Positions 46,205-58,679 of a stretch of 64,000 bases of DNA are shown in pieces. The notes beneath the pieces are model-generated. The model was not told where the DNA came from. It did not search any database and saw only the letters and a program-made list of their open reading frames with translations. This DNA is from Hofstenia miamia (taxonomy: Eukaryota > Xenacoelomorpha > Acoela), in NCBI GenBank assembly GCA_004352715.1, contig SCFE01000109.1:981800-1045799 (forward strand), in the 5' to 3' direction. Each line of letters opens with the position of its first letter. The stretch's first letter is position 1. The translations under genes were made by a program, and so were the position numbers.

Positions 46205-47831
46205 ATACATATTATGTATACATATTTATGTATGACACGAGATTCTCAAGAAAACAATTGAAAACATTCTTGGTAAAAATATAGTTGTAAACATTTAATA
46301 CTTTACAACATTTAAATTTTTCACGCAAATAATTTGAAATATTCTCAGTTATTTCAATTGTACGTTGATTAGTTCAGTCAAGTATTGTCTCTATTGACAA
46401 GATTACAATCAATAACCCATATTCAAAAATTGTGAGATATTTCCTCAAAAATACTATTTGACATATTTTGAAAAGATTTCAGAATACTTTTAACTTTCTC
46501 CATAAATGGGATCAACTTTAATGAAAAGATTGCAGATTTCTCTGAAAAGTTAACAGCATCAAATCTAAGTCAATTAGATTTTTGAAGGGACAAATTATTG
46601 CGTAAAATGATAATCGAAATTAATGAAATTCTTCACAAAAATACGAAAATGGATTTCAACATCAATGGCAGTTTGTAACATTTCACAAAAAAAATCACTT
46701 TGAAAAGTTTGAAAAAGATGCGATATCCTCGCGCTTTTGGGAAAGACAATTGAATTTAGAACTGAAAGAACTCAAGAAAACTCCGAGATATAAAACCACT
46801 TTCAACGGGAAATCTTAACAATGGAAAGAAAATGACAAGTTTAATGACTCGAGATATAATGGCCACCCAGCTGCCCCCTCACTAAAAAATTGGTCGAATG
46901 AATTTTGATTGTCATACCAATGGACTCTGAATCAATTATATTCATTTAATAAATCCGAAGTCTTTGAAGGAATTTAGTGATTGACATGTTGTTCGTCCTT
47001 ATAACAAAGGGTGGGGCCCGCATCGGGCATGAACAAAGGCGTGCAGGTACGGCCACGGACCCGATATACAGGCTCTAAACGGAGCTGATTGCTTGTCGTT
47101 ATTATAAGATGCTAATTTTTAAATCCATTTGTTTGAATTACAATAAACCTATTAAGTAATAGGAATTTTCTATCTATTCTATATATCGATTTCTGAATAT
47201 GTATTTCATGAAAGACTAAACTTCATGTAGATTTCCGGCAGAAATTACAAAATAGCAAATAAAATATTATACTAAACCCTCAATACAATTGACCTCTTTT
47301 GATACTCTGTTGATAATATTATTGTACTTATGTACATTATTTTTTAACGTAAGAATCATAAGTTGTGAACTTCAGAAGACGTTACATATTGTTTAAATTG
47401 AAATAATCTAAGGTACTTATTTTGAAAAATCTTACAAACAGGGTGATATCCTCATGTGATAATCAGGATTTCGTTTCCAGTAAAAGATTAAATCAGTAGA
47501 CCATTAATTTTTCCATGGGAAAACTTGTCTCCCTTTCCCCTCGACACAAAACAGATATGAATTGTTCAAATTAAATGTAAAAAATACACCATAACGGCAA
47601 GTACACATTGGAATTATAATATTTCTATAGTAAATCCCTCCAAGATAACTTCACAACGATGAGGTAAGTTTTCCCACTGCTCTCAACATTTCATCAATTC
47701 CTATTAATTGAGTCTTTGTCTTGAATTTTTTCTCAAAGCTTTAATGACTGGGGCTTAAACATGTAAAAATCTAGAGAACCTGGAGTAAAAGGAGTACAAA
47801 TCCACGCCAAATAACACGATCTTCATGAAAA
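46205..47831. other. Upstream region of the minus-strand gene, no gene seen
   Basis: Would contain its promoter. No TATA or other element could be singled out in such AT-rich DNA. A GC-richer block at 46990-47090 looks repeat-derived. Confidence 0.4.
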
Positions 47832-48029
47832 TTATTTGAAAACAATTATGAAAAGGGAGATGGCAACACCATCATTTTTGAAAAGTTGTTTTTGATATTT
47901 TATTTGCTTGAAGTTGTTGTAGGATGTGTAGTTAAGCTGGGACTGCATTTGTTTTTTTGTGTGCTGAACTGTGTCAGTTGGGCATATCAAAATTCTAATG
48001 CAGCGTCCATCCGCAAAGCAGAGATCCAA
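47832..48029 (-). pseudogene. PIF/Harbinger-type (DDE_Tnp_4-like) transposase fragment
   Basis: The minus-strand frame contains FADGRCIRILICPTDTVQHT then QSQLNYTSYNNFKQIKY. This resembles the start of the Harbinger catalytic domain (D-x-T-E-x-x-I-x-x-P, then the S/T-Y-K-x-x-N-T-x-K block). The TE of DxTE reads GR here and the later N-T is F-K, so it is decayed. No ends or second gene are visible. Confidence 0.4.
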
Positions 48030-48179
48030 TCAATAAATATTGATGAAGTTTACCTTCCATTGTGAAGTTATTTTAGAGCATAATGGTTGACATATTCAGC
48101 ATTTACTGCAGAAATATGATAATACCGATGTTTATTAGTCTTTATTTTGTATTTTGTTTCTCTTAAAATGAAAAAAATT

Positions 48180-48256
48180 ATATATATATATATATATATT
48201 TATATACAGTATATATAATTTATATATATTTAATTTATATATATATATATATATTT
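48180..48256. repeat. TA-rich microsatellite, interrupted
   Basis: Two TA runs separated by TTTATATACAGTATATATAA-like sequence. A further TA run lies at 48641-48664. A short C-rich patch (48270-48310) follows. Confidence 0.9.
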
Positions 48257-48664
48257 ATGAAATTTCAACTGGGCCCCACCTCAGATATTTTGCCCCCTCC
48301 CCCCTCCTAGTGCTTCCCCTTATTCAATATTGCTGGTACGCCACTGCATGAGGGTAAAATTGTATTAGTGGTAATATTTAATGAAAAAAATTGAACGGAT
48401 GTTGATCATTATTTATTGGTTCTCCCTAATACTTTTTACATGGAAAACAGAATTTTTACGAAGTTGGCAGACTATTTGACACTTGGGCTGAAGCTATTGT
48501 GTTTGAGAATTGATTCATTTAACGAAATGGGTCTATTTTGAGAGATAGAATATCTAAATATTATATTCTTATTAAATCTTTATGATTAGAATGTAATGCT
48601 TTCTGCCAAATGGCACAAGTAAACGTAAGCATCGGTGGGATATATATATATATATATATATATA

Positions 48665-49577
48665 TACTGATATCCTGCAAATAAAATTCTCCAGATATCA
48701 AGCTGTGGTAATAACAAAATTACTTACATTTCAAATTTTCAATTCGAAGTATTTTTAGGCAATATATTAAGAACCAATGGCTAAAAATTTAAACGATTCG
48801 GTTGTTTGAAAGTAATTTTAAGCAGAATTAGTCTAGAAATGTTATTTATTAAATGGATCTAATAGTGTACAGCACTATCGAAGCATATCTGATTGGCTGA
48901 TAGTTTGTTATAGTAAGTCAGAAAAAAAATATATGTGTTGCCGTACTTACGAAACTTAAGATAAATTATATAAATTTAAAAATTTTTTCAATAATAAATA
49001 AATATATTTATGCATTCGAATATTTAATCAAATGTATACTTATAAGATGTAGCAATTTTTTAGAACTATACAGTTTTACAGCTATTAATGTATTACAATA
49101 AAGGTCAAAATGTGAGAACACAACATGAATGTTATCTTGAATTAATGAAAAAATAGTAACATTTTTATTATTATAATTTAAGTTTTAAAAGTTCTTTACT
49201 AATTTGCATTTTTGTGGAATCCACAAAAAATATTACTAGCGAAATCAAATATTTAAATATTTTGTGTTTTCCACAAAAATAATTGTCTATCCAAGATAAC
49301 TCTGTTCAAACATTTTGTAAAATCCATAAAATAATTAACAAGTGAAGCAAAATAACTTTCAGAAATTTTGTGGCATCCGCAAAAATAGACTGCCGAAATA
49401 GAATTTTTTTCAGATATTTTTTGGATTTCACAAAATATCTAAATATTCTGTTATTTCACTATTAAATCACTTTTGTGGTTACCACGATTATGGAAGTTAG
49501 TGAATAACTTTTGAAATTAATTTGTTAAAATTAAAATGTAAAGTTCGACTTATTCTAACTCTATGTAACTTTTTGTT
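48665..49577. other. AT-rich stretch, no gene seen
   Basis: Repeated words such as TTTTGTGGAATCCACAAAA occur at about 49212-49440 (several variants of WTTTTGTGGNNTCCACAAAA), suggesting a decayed short inverted repeat, but no coding sequence. Confidence 0.4.
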
Positions 49578-49858
49578 AAAAGCTCAATAAATTTGTGGTA
49601 CATTTTTAGGATCGAAAGCAGGCCAAAAATTTGACGAGAAGATATCTGCATTTATATATATATAAATAAATGTATATATATATATATATATATTATTTAT
49701 ATATATAGTGAAAATTTATTTCTATTATTACTAAAGTAGNNNNNNNNNNNNNNNNNNNNNNNNNNNNNNAAAAGCTCAATAAATTTGTGGTACATTTTTA
49801 GGATCGAAAGCAGGCCAAAAATTTGACGAGAAGATATCTGCATTTATATATATATAAT
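49578..49858. repeat. 88-bp duplication around a 30-N gap, with a chimeric tail
   Basis: 49578-49665 equals 49770-49857. N is at 49740-49769. The sequence between the first copy and the gap ends in 49690-49739, which is identical to 41668-41717 elsewhere in the window. A contig seems to have been extended through TA repeats into the wrong locus. Confidence 0.9.
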
Positions 49859-49864
49859 ATACTG

Positions 49865-49901
<37 letters not shown>

Positions 49902-49912
49902 TAGATAGATAG
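49859..49912. repeat. TA microsatellite followed by four GATA units
   Basis: TA-rich run then GATAGATAGATAGATA at about 49898-49913. Confidence 0.9.
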
Positions 49913-49972
49913 ATTTGCTATGTTGTATGTGCACAAAGTCATGATACAAAATAAATAAAATTTACAAAATGT

Positions 49973-52000
49973 TCAACTTAAATTTTTGTTTTCGAGTTTT
50001 GCTGCAATGTACTTCAAAGTTCTTTTCTTGTAATTGACTCTACAAAAAGGCAAACGATAACTGTTTACTCTTTCGCTTTTAACTTTTTGCATATTCATTA
50101 GCATTTCATTTAGACAGTAACTAAGATTATTTCTAATTTTTATATATTCGCGTTTCAATCTATTTTTAATTACATCACTATTTGTTGGTACACTCATATT
50201 CAATATTTTGGTGGTTCTTGATGATATATAATTCTAATTTTCAATCCTTGCTCTGCAAATAACAGTTGGTGCATATGTTAATTTGATAACGATTTGTGAG
50301 TGTTTTCAATTTTCCGCTTTTTCTTGTCAATCAAGTTTTTGATGTATTTATTACCATTTCACTGGTTTTCGCTTTATTAATAGATAATCCATTTTGAATT
50401 GCTATTTTGCATGTGTTGTCAAGTTCATGTTGGGCTTTATCCATTTCTGTACATATTACTGTGTTTGTAAAATCAGCAGTATATTTTACAATATAGTTTT
50501 GTCATGGATAGGCTTTATTTCATTTATAATTGCTGGATATAATCTAGGCCACATACTGTGCCTTCAAAAAAGCCCTTTGATTTGACTTTAACACTCGAAT
50601 ATACATCTTGTAATGTTGTTATAAGAATTTTTTCTCTTAGAAATGAATTATACCATGGTAAATATTTACGAATTTCTTCATATTGATCTAATTTATAAAG
50701 TAAAGCATTGTATTTAACAGTGTTAAAGGCTTTTAAAAAGTCCACCATAAGTGTTCGTATAATGCTTGGTTTTCTATTCAATTCGTTTAGCCAGTTATTG
50801 TAAATTTTGGTCAAAGCATGTGATGTTGATTGTCCTTTTTTATATGCAAATTGGTCATTGTTAATTATTTCTCTAAATATAGGTTCTGTTAATTCACTTA
50901 TAATTTTTCTAAACCTCTTGCAGCAATTTCAGTTATTATAATAGGTCTAAATTGGTTGGATTCAATCTTTTGCACGTTTGGTATTGGAGTCATAATATCC
51001 ATTTTCCATAACCGCGGAAATACTTTAATTGTAAACTCTTTACACAAATCATGTAAATAGGTTTGGTAAACGATAAAAAATATTTTCTCCAAAAACCACG
51101 CTGGGTACTTGCCACAAGATTTATTTGAATTAGTATGACTAAGAGACTTAAACTTTTCCATTTCAATTGGACCCTCAGTTTCTCCATCATGAATTGAATC
51201 TTTATGTTATGACTGTTCTCTAGAGGACGGACAAATATTAGCGAAGTAGTCATTTATACTGTCTACTGCGTGTTTAGTGCTGGATAATTTATTTAAGAAA
51301 GTGTTTACATTTGCTTGCGATTATTTCTTTTTTTTGTTTTTTCTTTTTTAACACTAGTAGTACAAAATGTGGCAAAATTGATTCAAATTAAAATGTTATT
51401 TACTTGCGTATGCATTCATTAAAAACAACAGCAGGTATATACACTTTCAAAAATATCGATAATCTATTTAAATTGCCATTAGTAATTTTTTTTTCATTTT
51501 TCATATAATTTTTTAATTGAAATGCTACATGTAAAATGAATCTCAAGGAGTAACGGTACTTCTAGTGTTAATAAAATTCCAGACATTCCTACTTCCAGAT
51601 TTCCCAATGAAATGTGTTATATTACATTCACTATGATTTTTGGCATCTTGAATTTGTTTTAAAATTCTATTTACTTTTATTTTCTGTCCTTTTCTGCATG
51701 CTTTGTGTTTTTTAGTTAATAGATTTTTTATGTGTAAAGAAATCCAAGGTGGATCTTTATTGGTGATAACAATTCTTTTTTGACAGTCTTTTTGAATATT
51801 AGTGTCAATAATATCATATATATATTCTGTCATAGAATGAATGTCTTCGTGTTCTAAAATATTCCAATTAGCATTCCACAGATATTGTTCTACAATAAAA
51901 TGCGATCTTTCACTTAAATCATTTATTTTGGTTTCAAAAATAACTCTTCTTTCATCAACTTTATTCTTTGGTTCATAGAGAATGTCAACATGACATTAGC
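49973..52000 (-). pseudogene. Decayed non-LTR retrotransposon (LINE), reverse transcriptase region
   Basis: Reading 5' to 3' on the minus strand: a linker before the RT (DPPWISLHIKNLLTKKHKAC, then RNVWNFIN, 51543-51833); the RT start (KSCGKYPAWFLEKIF, FPRLWKMDIMTPIPNVQK, NQFRPIIITE, 50898-51161); motif A VDFLKAFNTVKYNALLYKL and motif B remnant GFFEGTVCGL (50524-50814); then KYTADFTN where the catalytic YADD box should be, NGLSINKAKTSEMVI, and a tail with YRLPFCRVNYKKR (49973-50203). The order fits a CR1/Jockey-like element. The endonuclease domain is missing, and there are frameshifts and a low-complexity patch near 51320-51350. Confidence 0.85.
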
Positions 52001-53179
52001 AAAAAATTTTTCCAGTAGTAAATTTTCCATTTTTGGAAATTTTAGCACTGACTTCAAGTCCAATTCACCCTTAAGACCAACAATGGCAGCATTTGCAATG
52101 TAGTGCTGCTGATGTACGAAAATTCAAAGCCGTAGCAGATATATTGCATATTGTTTGCTAAATTTTAACAACCAGTTTGCCTTTATACACAGGCTGGTCT
52201 ATTGGACAGATTTTTCTGTCCAATCCAATCGAATACAAAAATTCTAGAATTGTCCAATTGGAATCCAATCAAATTCCAATCTAATTTTGAGTTTGTTAAT
52301 CCAAATTTTCTTTGCAACATACATTGGATGTCTTTGATTTCACATAATATATATTTAAGTATAATGCACAAATTTTCTTTATGTGATTATTAAGGCCTGT
52401 TAAAACCAGAAAAACACATAATTTTAAAGAAAGCGAAGAAAAATGTGAACTATTATTACAGAACAAATGCATGGGCTGTTGTAGAAGTTTTGTACAACAA
52501 TGAAGCTAAAATACGAGATCCTATATTTGATCACTACTACTCTCAATACCAGAAATCTCTATGTTAATCTCTATATTTGTTTATTTCTAAGTGAAGTTTC
52601 AGCTTTAAGGTATGTTCACCTCTTATATATCCTTGCGGAAACACTCCCGTCAGTTCGAGAAAAATGTTTGAACATGGAGTGTGGCATGCATTACTTTTTT
52701 GTCTACTGTTAACAAATTTGGAAACTCATCAAAGTGCATAAATGCATTTCTTAGAACTAGAGCATATTAGAAGGAGCCTCATCACTAAAATTTCAACATA
52801 CGCAATACGCAACACACCGAAGAAGAATCCAATTATTTGTAGCTTTTTATATTCAAACTCCGAAGATGAAGACTTTTGATTACAAGCGATGTACCATATT
52901 GCTCCCAATCAAAACATTAGATAGATATGCAAGATACACCGGGATTTCGTTATGATGAAAACGTTGATATCCTATCATATTGGAAGAATTCCCCCTACAA
53001 AGAAATTAAATAAATACCAAGATCTTATTTATCCACACAAGCTTTAGAAGCAGTTCCTAAACTAGCTCAGCTGGACTTACGATTCCCGCATTAACCCACA
53101 CAACGAACTCTTAGTTATTAGAAAATATAGTATGCAACGCAGTGTAGTTAAAAAATACAGTAATTCATGATTTATATTC
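52001..53179. other. No gene supported
   Basis: Includes a run of short CCAATC-type direct repeats at 52215-52290 (TGTCCAATCCAATCGAAT and relatives). Frames here have no recognised motif. Confidence 0.4.
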
Positions 53180-53422
53180 ATGGGTGTTCTATTGGGAGTT
53201 TTCAATGCTACGTATGTTAGTAGGAGATCTATGGGAGTGGAATCAATTCATTGTGCTGCCACAAGAATATTCCCTGGTGTTAGCTTAGAGAGATCTTCCA
53301 ACAAATATTGTGAGATTCTAACTCAAAGACGCATAAGCATGGCAGAAGGAAATTTCCCTAAGAACCTACTTATTGTCATTTTGATAAAAAATTTGCAACT
53401 AAATTCACATTCCTCTGAGTAA
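53180..53422 (+). pseudogene. Possible LINE C-terminal fragment
   Basis: The 80-residue frame contains GVESIHCAATRIFPGVSLER then KYCEILTQRRI. This loosely resembles the post-RT tail of CR1/Jockey elements (ES-Q-RATR-IPG, Y-ERL--L). The similarity is short and could be chance. Confidence 0.25.
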
Positions 53423-56330
53423 ATTACTGTTTTTTGTTTTAGCTGGAAAATTAAAACTCTTCCAGAAAGGAAAATCTTAGCATAGTTTATTAAGTTTTCG
53501 CATACAAAATATCATAGAACTACTGATAATATAGTGTCATAAAATCACACCAAATATCCAAAAAGTTATCTATTCGAAATTCTGCCAAATATGACACCAC
53601 ACACATGTATGTATATCATATCATGCCGGAATTGCTGTGCAGGCTCAACTAAACCACTTAAATAGCAATGCAACCAATTAATTTAAGAATTTATTGATCC
53701 TATGCTGTCCTATTACAAAATACAAAAGCACAATAATAATGGTCCAATCATTGTATTCTAGTCAAATAAAATTTTAGAAAACACACTTATTTTGTGCTCA
53801 TATGATAATAATATTGCAATTAGTTACCATGATATGGCGCATTGCATTTAGAGTATTATCTAGGCCCTGCAAGTACTCGCATTTTCTAGTCGGGTCGAGT
53901 TTTGTTGATTGCAAACGAATAGTGTAGTGTATGCTTGCTTAATTAAAAACCTTTGGAAAACTCTTTGGAAAAAAAATTTGGAAAACAGTTTATCACTTAT
54001 TGGTGAATTTACAAATATGATATTTATTTGCCTACGTAGTTAGACAAGATTCAAAATTCGAAATCCGACTAGACAGGAATTTTAAGAGACTGACCCGACT
54101 TGAAGCAAAAATATCCCAAGTCGCAGANAAATACTAAAATGTAAATGCATAAAACCATACCACATATAAATTCAATTAAAAGAAAAGAGTATACAATTTA
54201 CCTGTTTCTTCTTTTTGCAGATCAATTTTGAAATCATTAGCCACGTTCACACTAATGTTTAAGTAGCTTCAAAAGCAGCAAGTTGGTCAGTCATTGAATT
54301 CAAGATTAAAATGAAAAATCTTTTTAACATGAGCCCATTTCATTATTCTTACATTCTGTATTTACAAGTGAAATATATTTTATTAACCTAGTGTAACATA
54401 ATCAACATAAAATCATGTGTGGTCAAGATGAGAGAAGGAGTGGAAAGAAATAAGACTCAAGTAAAATAATGATTAATTGTAAACACATGATTATTATTAA
54501 TTATATTATTTGTAAAATTATAAAAGCAGTATCTTTATATTAATTCGCTTGGCAGTACTTTTGGCAAATAGAAAAAGACTGAAACACAAATGCTAATTAA
54601 TGCTGACGTGTGTAAAACAGCAGATGAAGAAAATAGAGGGAAATTAGTAAATACACAACAACATTGATTAGACAGGTACTAGCCAAGTGTTTGATTGTTT
54701 ATTATTACTAAGTATAAAAAGAGTGCAATTGATTTATTCGATGATGAAGGAAATTTATTCGATTTACTTCTTTGTTTTTGTCAGGTTATTTTATTAAATT
54801 AAATGGAAAGCTAAACTGAAGAAGCACTAGAGTAATCCTGACGGTGGTCCCCAACTGCAGTTAAAGGAAGTCTGGAACGGCAAGCACATACAGCCTTTCA
54901 AAAGTGCAGTGCAGCTGGTAGTCGTCGTTTACTTGATGTGCTTTTAGGTTAGGTGTACGAATAGGGAATTTTATTCATTATAGCTTTTCTATCATTTGTT
55001 ACTCAACAATTATTATTATCATTACTATTGTTAGGTTAACCCTCATGAGAAAGGCAATGTTTATTAGATCTCATTTTTCTTGGTTGCTCGATCGATTGCC
55101 TAGTAGTAAATTATCTGACTTCGACTAAGTTACGAAATTTATTTATCGCTGACCGCATTGATTGTTCACATGTATATCTTTATGGTTATTACATGTAGGG
55201 AAAGATAATAAGCTAAAGCACCACGGTTGCATTACTGCTTTCTTATATTTTAACCGCAATGATAACAAGGACAATCAATGCACTAAATTATTAACACAAT
55301 ACACACGCATGTTTTCTGAGACAACATTCCACGCACTGAGTCAACCAGTGGTATTTCCTTCAATGTCATCCGAGTGAAGCTGGATTAATTCGCAAAGACC
55401 AAGTATCCTCTAATGCATTGCTTCAGGTCGGGTTGATACCCAGAGCACCATCTATCACTCTCGATCTAAATTGACAGTAGTTATTTGAGGCATTAAGTGT
55501 AGCTAATGCCCTATTAATAAGTTATACAGTTAACTATTACATGGAAATAGAGAGGTGTTGGAGTCTGTCATACATTGAATACCAAATGGACTGTAAGTAC
55601 ATATGTTAAGCAAAATCCTAAATTAAGTCAAATTTGACGTTGGCAAGATTCTACACTAGTACATTTCATTACTATCATTGCCAATTATCGCACTATTGCA
55701 TTAATGTTAAATTCAAAGTTTAGCTCTGAGTCATATACTACAGTTGTAACATTTATATTATTGAAATTAAGAGTTTATCCAGCAACAACGTAGTTTACAT
55801 AGTGGCTGCAAAATACGAAATTCTGTTTGTCTATAATTTATGATATATTTTCATTGAATATGCAGGTATTATCGGTATATTGAATAAAATTGCAGTTACC
55901 ACATGCATATCTTTTTCATAAATACTGGAAGAAGGAGAACTAAAATTTTGTCTTGAGGGAGGCCATTGTTACCAGGCAGCCAATAAGAAAATACATCATT
56001 AACTCTGAAATTATGCTTCAAATAGCTAGCTATCAAATTATAAATTGGTAGCTATTTCCTGCTTAGATCTTTCTATTCTATTCAACATAAGATTCTAATA
56101 GAAAATTTCAGTGTTACTAATGTGCAATAATTAAATTTTTCGTGCAATTAAATAAGACACCTAAATTTTTTAAATATTTTATTTACTGATTTAAAAGATG
56201 TGTTTTTATAACAAACTTGATATTCAATTATGATGGTCACAGAACGTTTCAAAGATAAATACTTTTCCCAAGATGGCTCTTCATAATCATCACTCAGACA
56301 TTTCTACGTTAATCAGGAAATCACCACCTT
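53423..56330. other. AT-rich intergenic DNA, nothing recognised
   Basis: One single unresolved base at 54128. No splice-bounded exon or element end could be supported. The frame at 55162-55377 has no motif. Confidence 0.45.
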
Positions 56331-56514
56331 ATAATCCGAGTTTAATGCCTGAGTAGTAATGGCCGAGTCCAGCCTGTTAAACTTTTTTGTGATTGGTCGA
56401 GAGGGGTGGCCTTTGACCTGAGACGCCGTGGATATTGACGGAGGTGTTTTACTGACGTCATGCATGTACTTTTACTAGTTTTTGTGTTATTTATGTGGCC
56501 TAATTTAGTTTGCA

Positions 56515-56785
56515 TCTTTTCACTTTTTTAGTTTTACTTTGCCACACTTACTTACTTTTTTAGTTTTACTTTCCCACATTAACTTACTTTACATGTATTA
56601 CTTTCACACACTTACTTACTTTTTTATTTTTACTTTCCCACATTTACTTACTATACATGTATTACTTTGCCACACTTACTTACTTTTTTAGTTTTACTTT
56701 CCCACATTAACTTACATTTTTTTAGTTTTACTTTCCCACATTAACTTACTTTACATGTATTAATTTCCCACATTTACATACTTGT
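56515..56785. repeat. Alternating minisatellite in the left arm
   Basis: About nine units of 29-33 bp. Two unit types tend to alternate: AGTTTTACTTTCCCACATTA-like and ATGTATTACTTTCCCACATT-like, both followed by ACTTACTTT. The complementary array is at 58289-58410. Long peptide frames across the gap are translations of these units. Confidence 0.9.
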
Positions 56786-57288
56786 TTAAAAAGTGGAATC
56801 GAAAAATATTTCCAAGTAAAAATAATTTACATACATGTAATGTTATTTATTAATATAATTTATAGATATACATAGATTTCAAATATAATTATACACGTTT
56901 GCAGATTATTACATCTTTTACTAACTTTTATACAGCTATCTTTTCTTTACACCTCTTTTGCTTTATTTGATTTTTTTTGGGTTGTACACATTTGCTGACT
57001 GATGCATCTTTTATCGACTTTTCCACATTGTTTAATTTTTGTATGTGTTTATAGACTGATACACATTCATTGACTTTTCCATGTTTTTTCACTCTTACTT
57101 GCCTTTTATAATGTTATATGACTGCATACACTGTACATGGATTTTCCGAACTTCACTGCTTTTATCAACTTTTCCACATTGTTCAACTTCATTTGATTTA
57201 TAGGCCTTGCTTACGCGATTGTATGCGTCATCACACAGTGTTCCACTTTTCCATGTTTTTTCATCACACAATTCCATGATATGCACCA

Positions 57289-58288
57289 NNNNNNNNNNNN
57301 NNNNNNNNNNNNNNNNNNNNNNNNNNNNNNNNNNNNNNNNNNNNNNNNNNNNNNNNNNNNNNNNNNNNNNNNNNNNNNNNNNNNNNNNNNNNNNNNNNNN
57401 NNNNNNNNNNNNNNNNNNNNNNNNNNNNNNNNNNNNNNNNNNNNNNNNNNNNNNNNNNNNNNNNNNNNNNNNNNNNNNNNNNNNNNNNNNNNNNNNNNNN
57501 NNNNNNNNNNNNNNNNNNNNNNNNNNNNNNNNNNNNNNNNNNNNNNNNNNNNNNNNNNNNNNNNNNNNNNNNNNNNNNNNNNNNNNNNNNNNNNNNNNNN
57601 NNNNNNNNNNNNNNNNNNNNNNNNNNNNNNNNNNNNNNNNNNNNNNNNNNNNNNNNNNNNNNNNNNNNNNNNNNNNNNNNNNNNNNNNNNNNNNNNNNNN
57701 NNNNNNNNNNNNNNNNNNNNNNNNNNNNNNNNNNNNNNNNNNNNNNNNNNNNNNNNNNNNNNNNNNNNNNNNNNNNNNNNNNNNNNNNNNNNNNNNNNNN
57801 NNNNNNNNNNNNNNNNNNNNNNNNNNNNNNNNNNNNNNNNNNNNNNNNNNNNNNNNNNNNNNNNNNNNNNNNNNNNNNNNNNNNNNNNNNNNNNNNNNNN
57901 NNNNNNNNNNNNNNNNNNNNNNNNNNNNNNNNNNNNNNNNNNNNNNNNNNNNNNNNNNNNNNNNNNNNNNNNNNNNNNNNNNNNNNNNNNNNNNNNNNNN
58001 NNNNNNNNNNNNNNNNNNNNNNNNNNNNNNNNNNNNNNNNNNNNNNNNNNNNNNNNNNNNNNNNNNNNNNNNNNNNNNNNNNNNNNNNNNNNNNNNNNNN
58101 NNNNNNNNNNNNNNNNNNNNNNNNNNNNNNNNNNNNNNNNNNNNNNNNNNNNNNNNNNNNNNNNNNNNNNNNNNNNNNNNNNNNNNNNNNNNNNNNNNNN
58201 NNNNNNNNNNNNNNNNNNNNNNNNNNNNNNNNNNNNNNNNNNNNNNNNNNNNNNNNNNNNNNNNNNNNNNNNNNNNNNNNNNNNNNNN
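57289..58288. other. Assembly gap (1000 N)
   Basis: Placeholder-sized gap inside the foldback element, where inverted tandem repeats would defeat assembly. Confidence 0.95.
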
Positions 58289-58679
58289 AAGTAAAACTGA
58301 AAAAGTAAGTAAATGTGGGAAAGTAATACATGTAAAGTAAGTAAATGTGGGAAAGTAAAAATAAAAAGTAAGTAAGTAAATGTGGGAAAGTAAAACTAAA
58401 AAAGTAAAAAAATGCAAACTAAATTAGGTCACATAAAAAACACAAAAACTAGTAAATGTACATGCATGGCGTCAGTAAAACACCTCCGTCGATATCCACG
58501 GCGTCTCAGGTCAAAGGCTAACCCTCTCGACCAATCAGAATAGGTGTTACGAATCCAGCTCTCGACCAATCAGAATCGTTTTTGTGCGATCTCATGGACT
58601 CGGCCATTACTACTTGCCTGGTTTAACTCAAACAAAAGTCAAGTTCAAAGCGTTTTACCAGAGTAGTTAAAGAGACTAT

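Larger units (their letters stand above)
56335..58640. mobile_element. Foldback-type element with minisatellite arms
   Basis: The left part starts near ATCCGAGTTTAATGCCTGAG and contains AGTAATGGCCGAGTCC, GATTGGTCGAGAGG, GACCTGAGACGCCGTGGATA and TTACTGACGTCATGCATGTA, then a minisatellite. The right part (58289-58640) carries the same blocks inverted and in reverse order, ending at GGACTCGGCCATTACTACTT and CCTGGTTTAACTC. The centre is a 1000-N gap (57289-58288). Long inverted arms containing tandem repeats are characteristic of foldback elements. No transposase is seen in the sequenced part. Confidence 0.8.

Noticed and set aside
56515-56785. Regular repeats resembling a CRISPR array
   Set aside because: Units are contiguous with no unique spacers, two types alternate, and the genome is animal. 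It is a minisatellite.
57095-58417. Frames of 337-440 residues across the 1000-N gap
   Set aside because: Mostly N; the ends are minisatellite units of the foldback arms.
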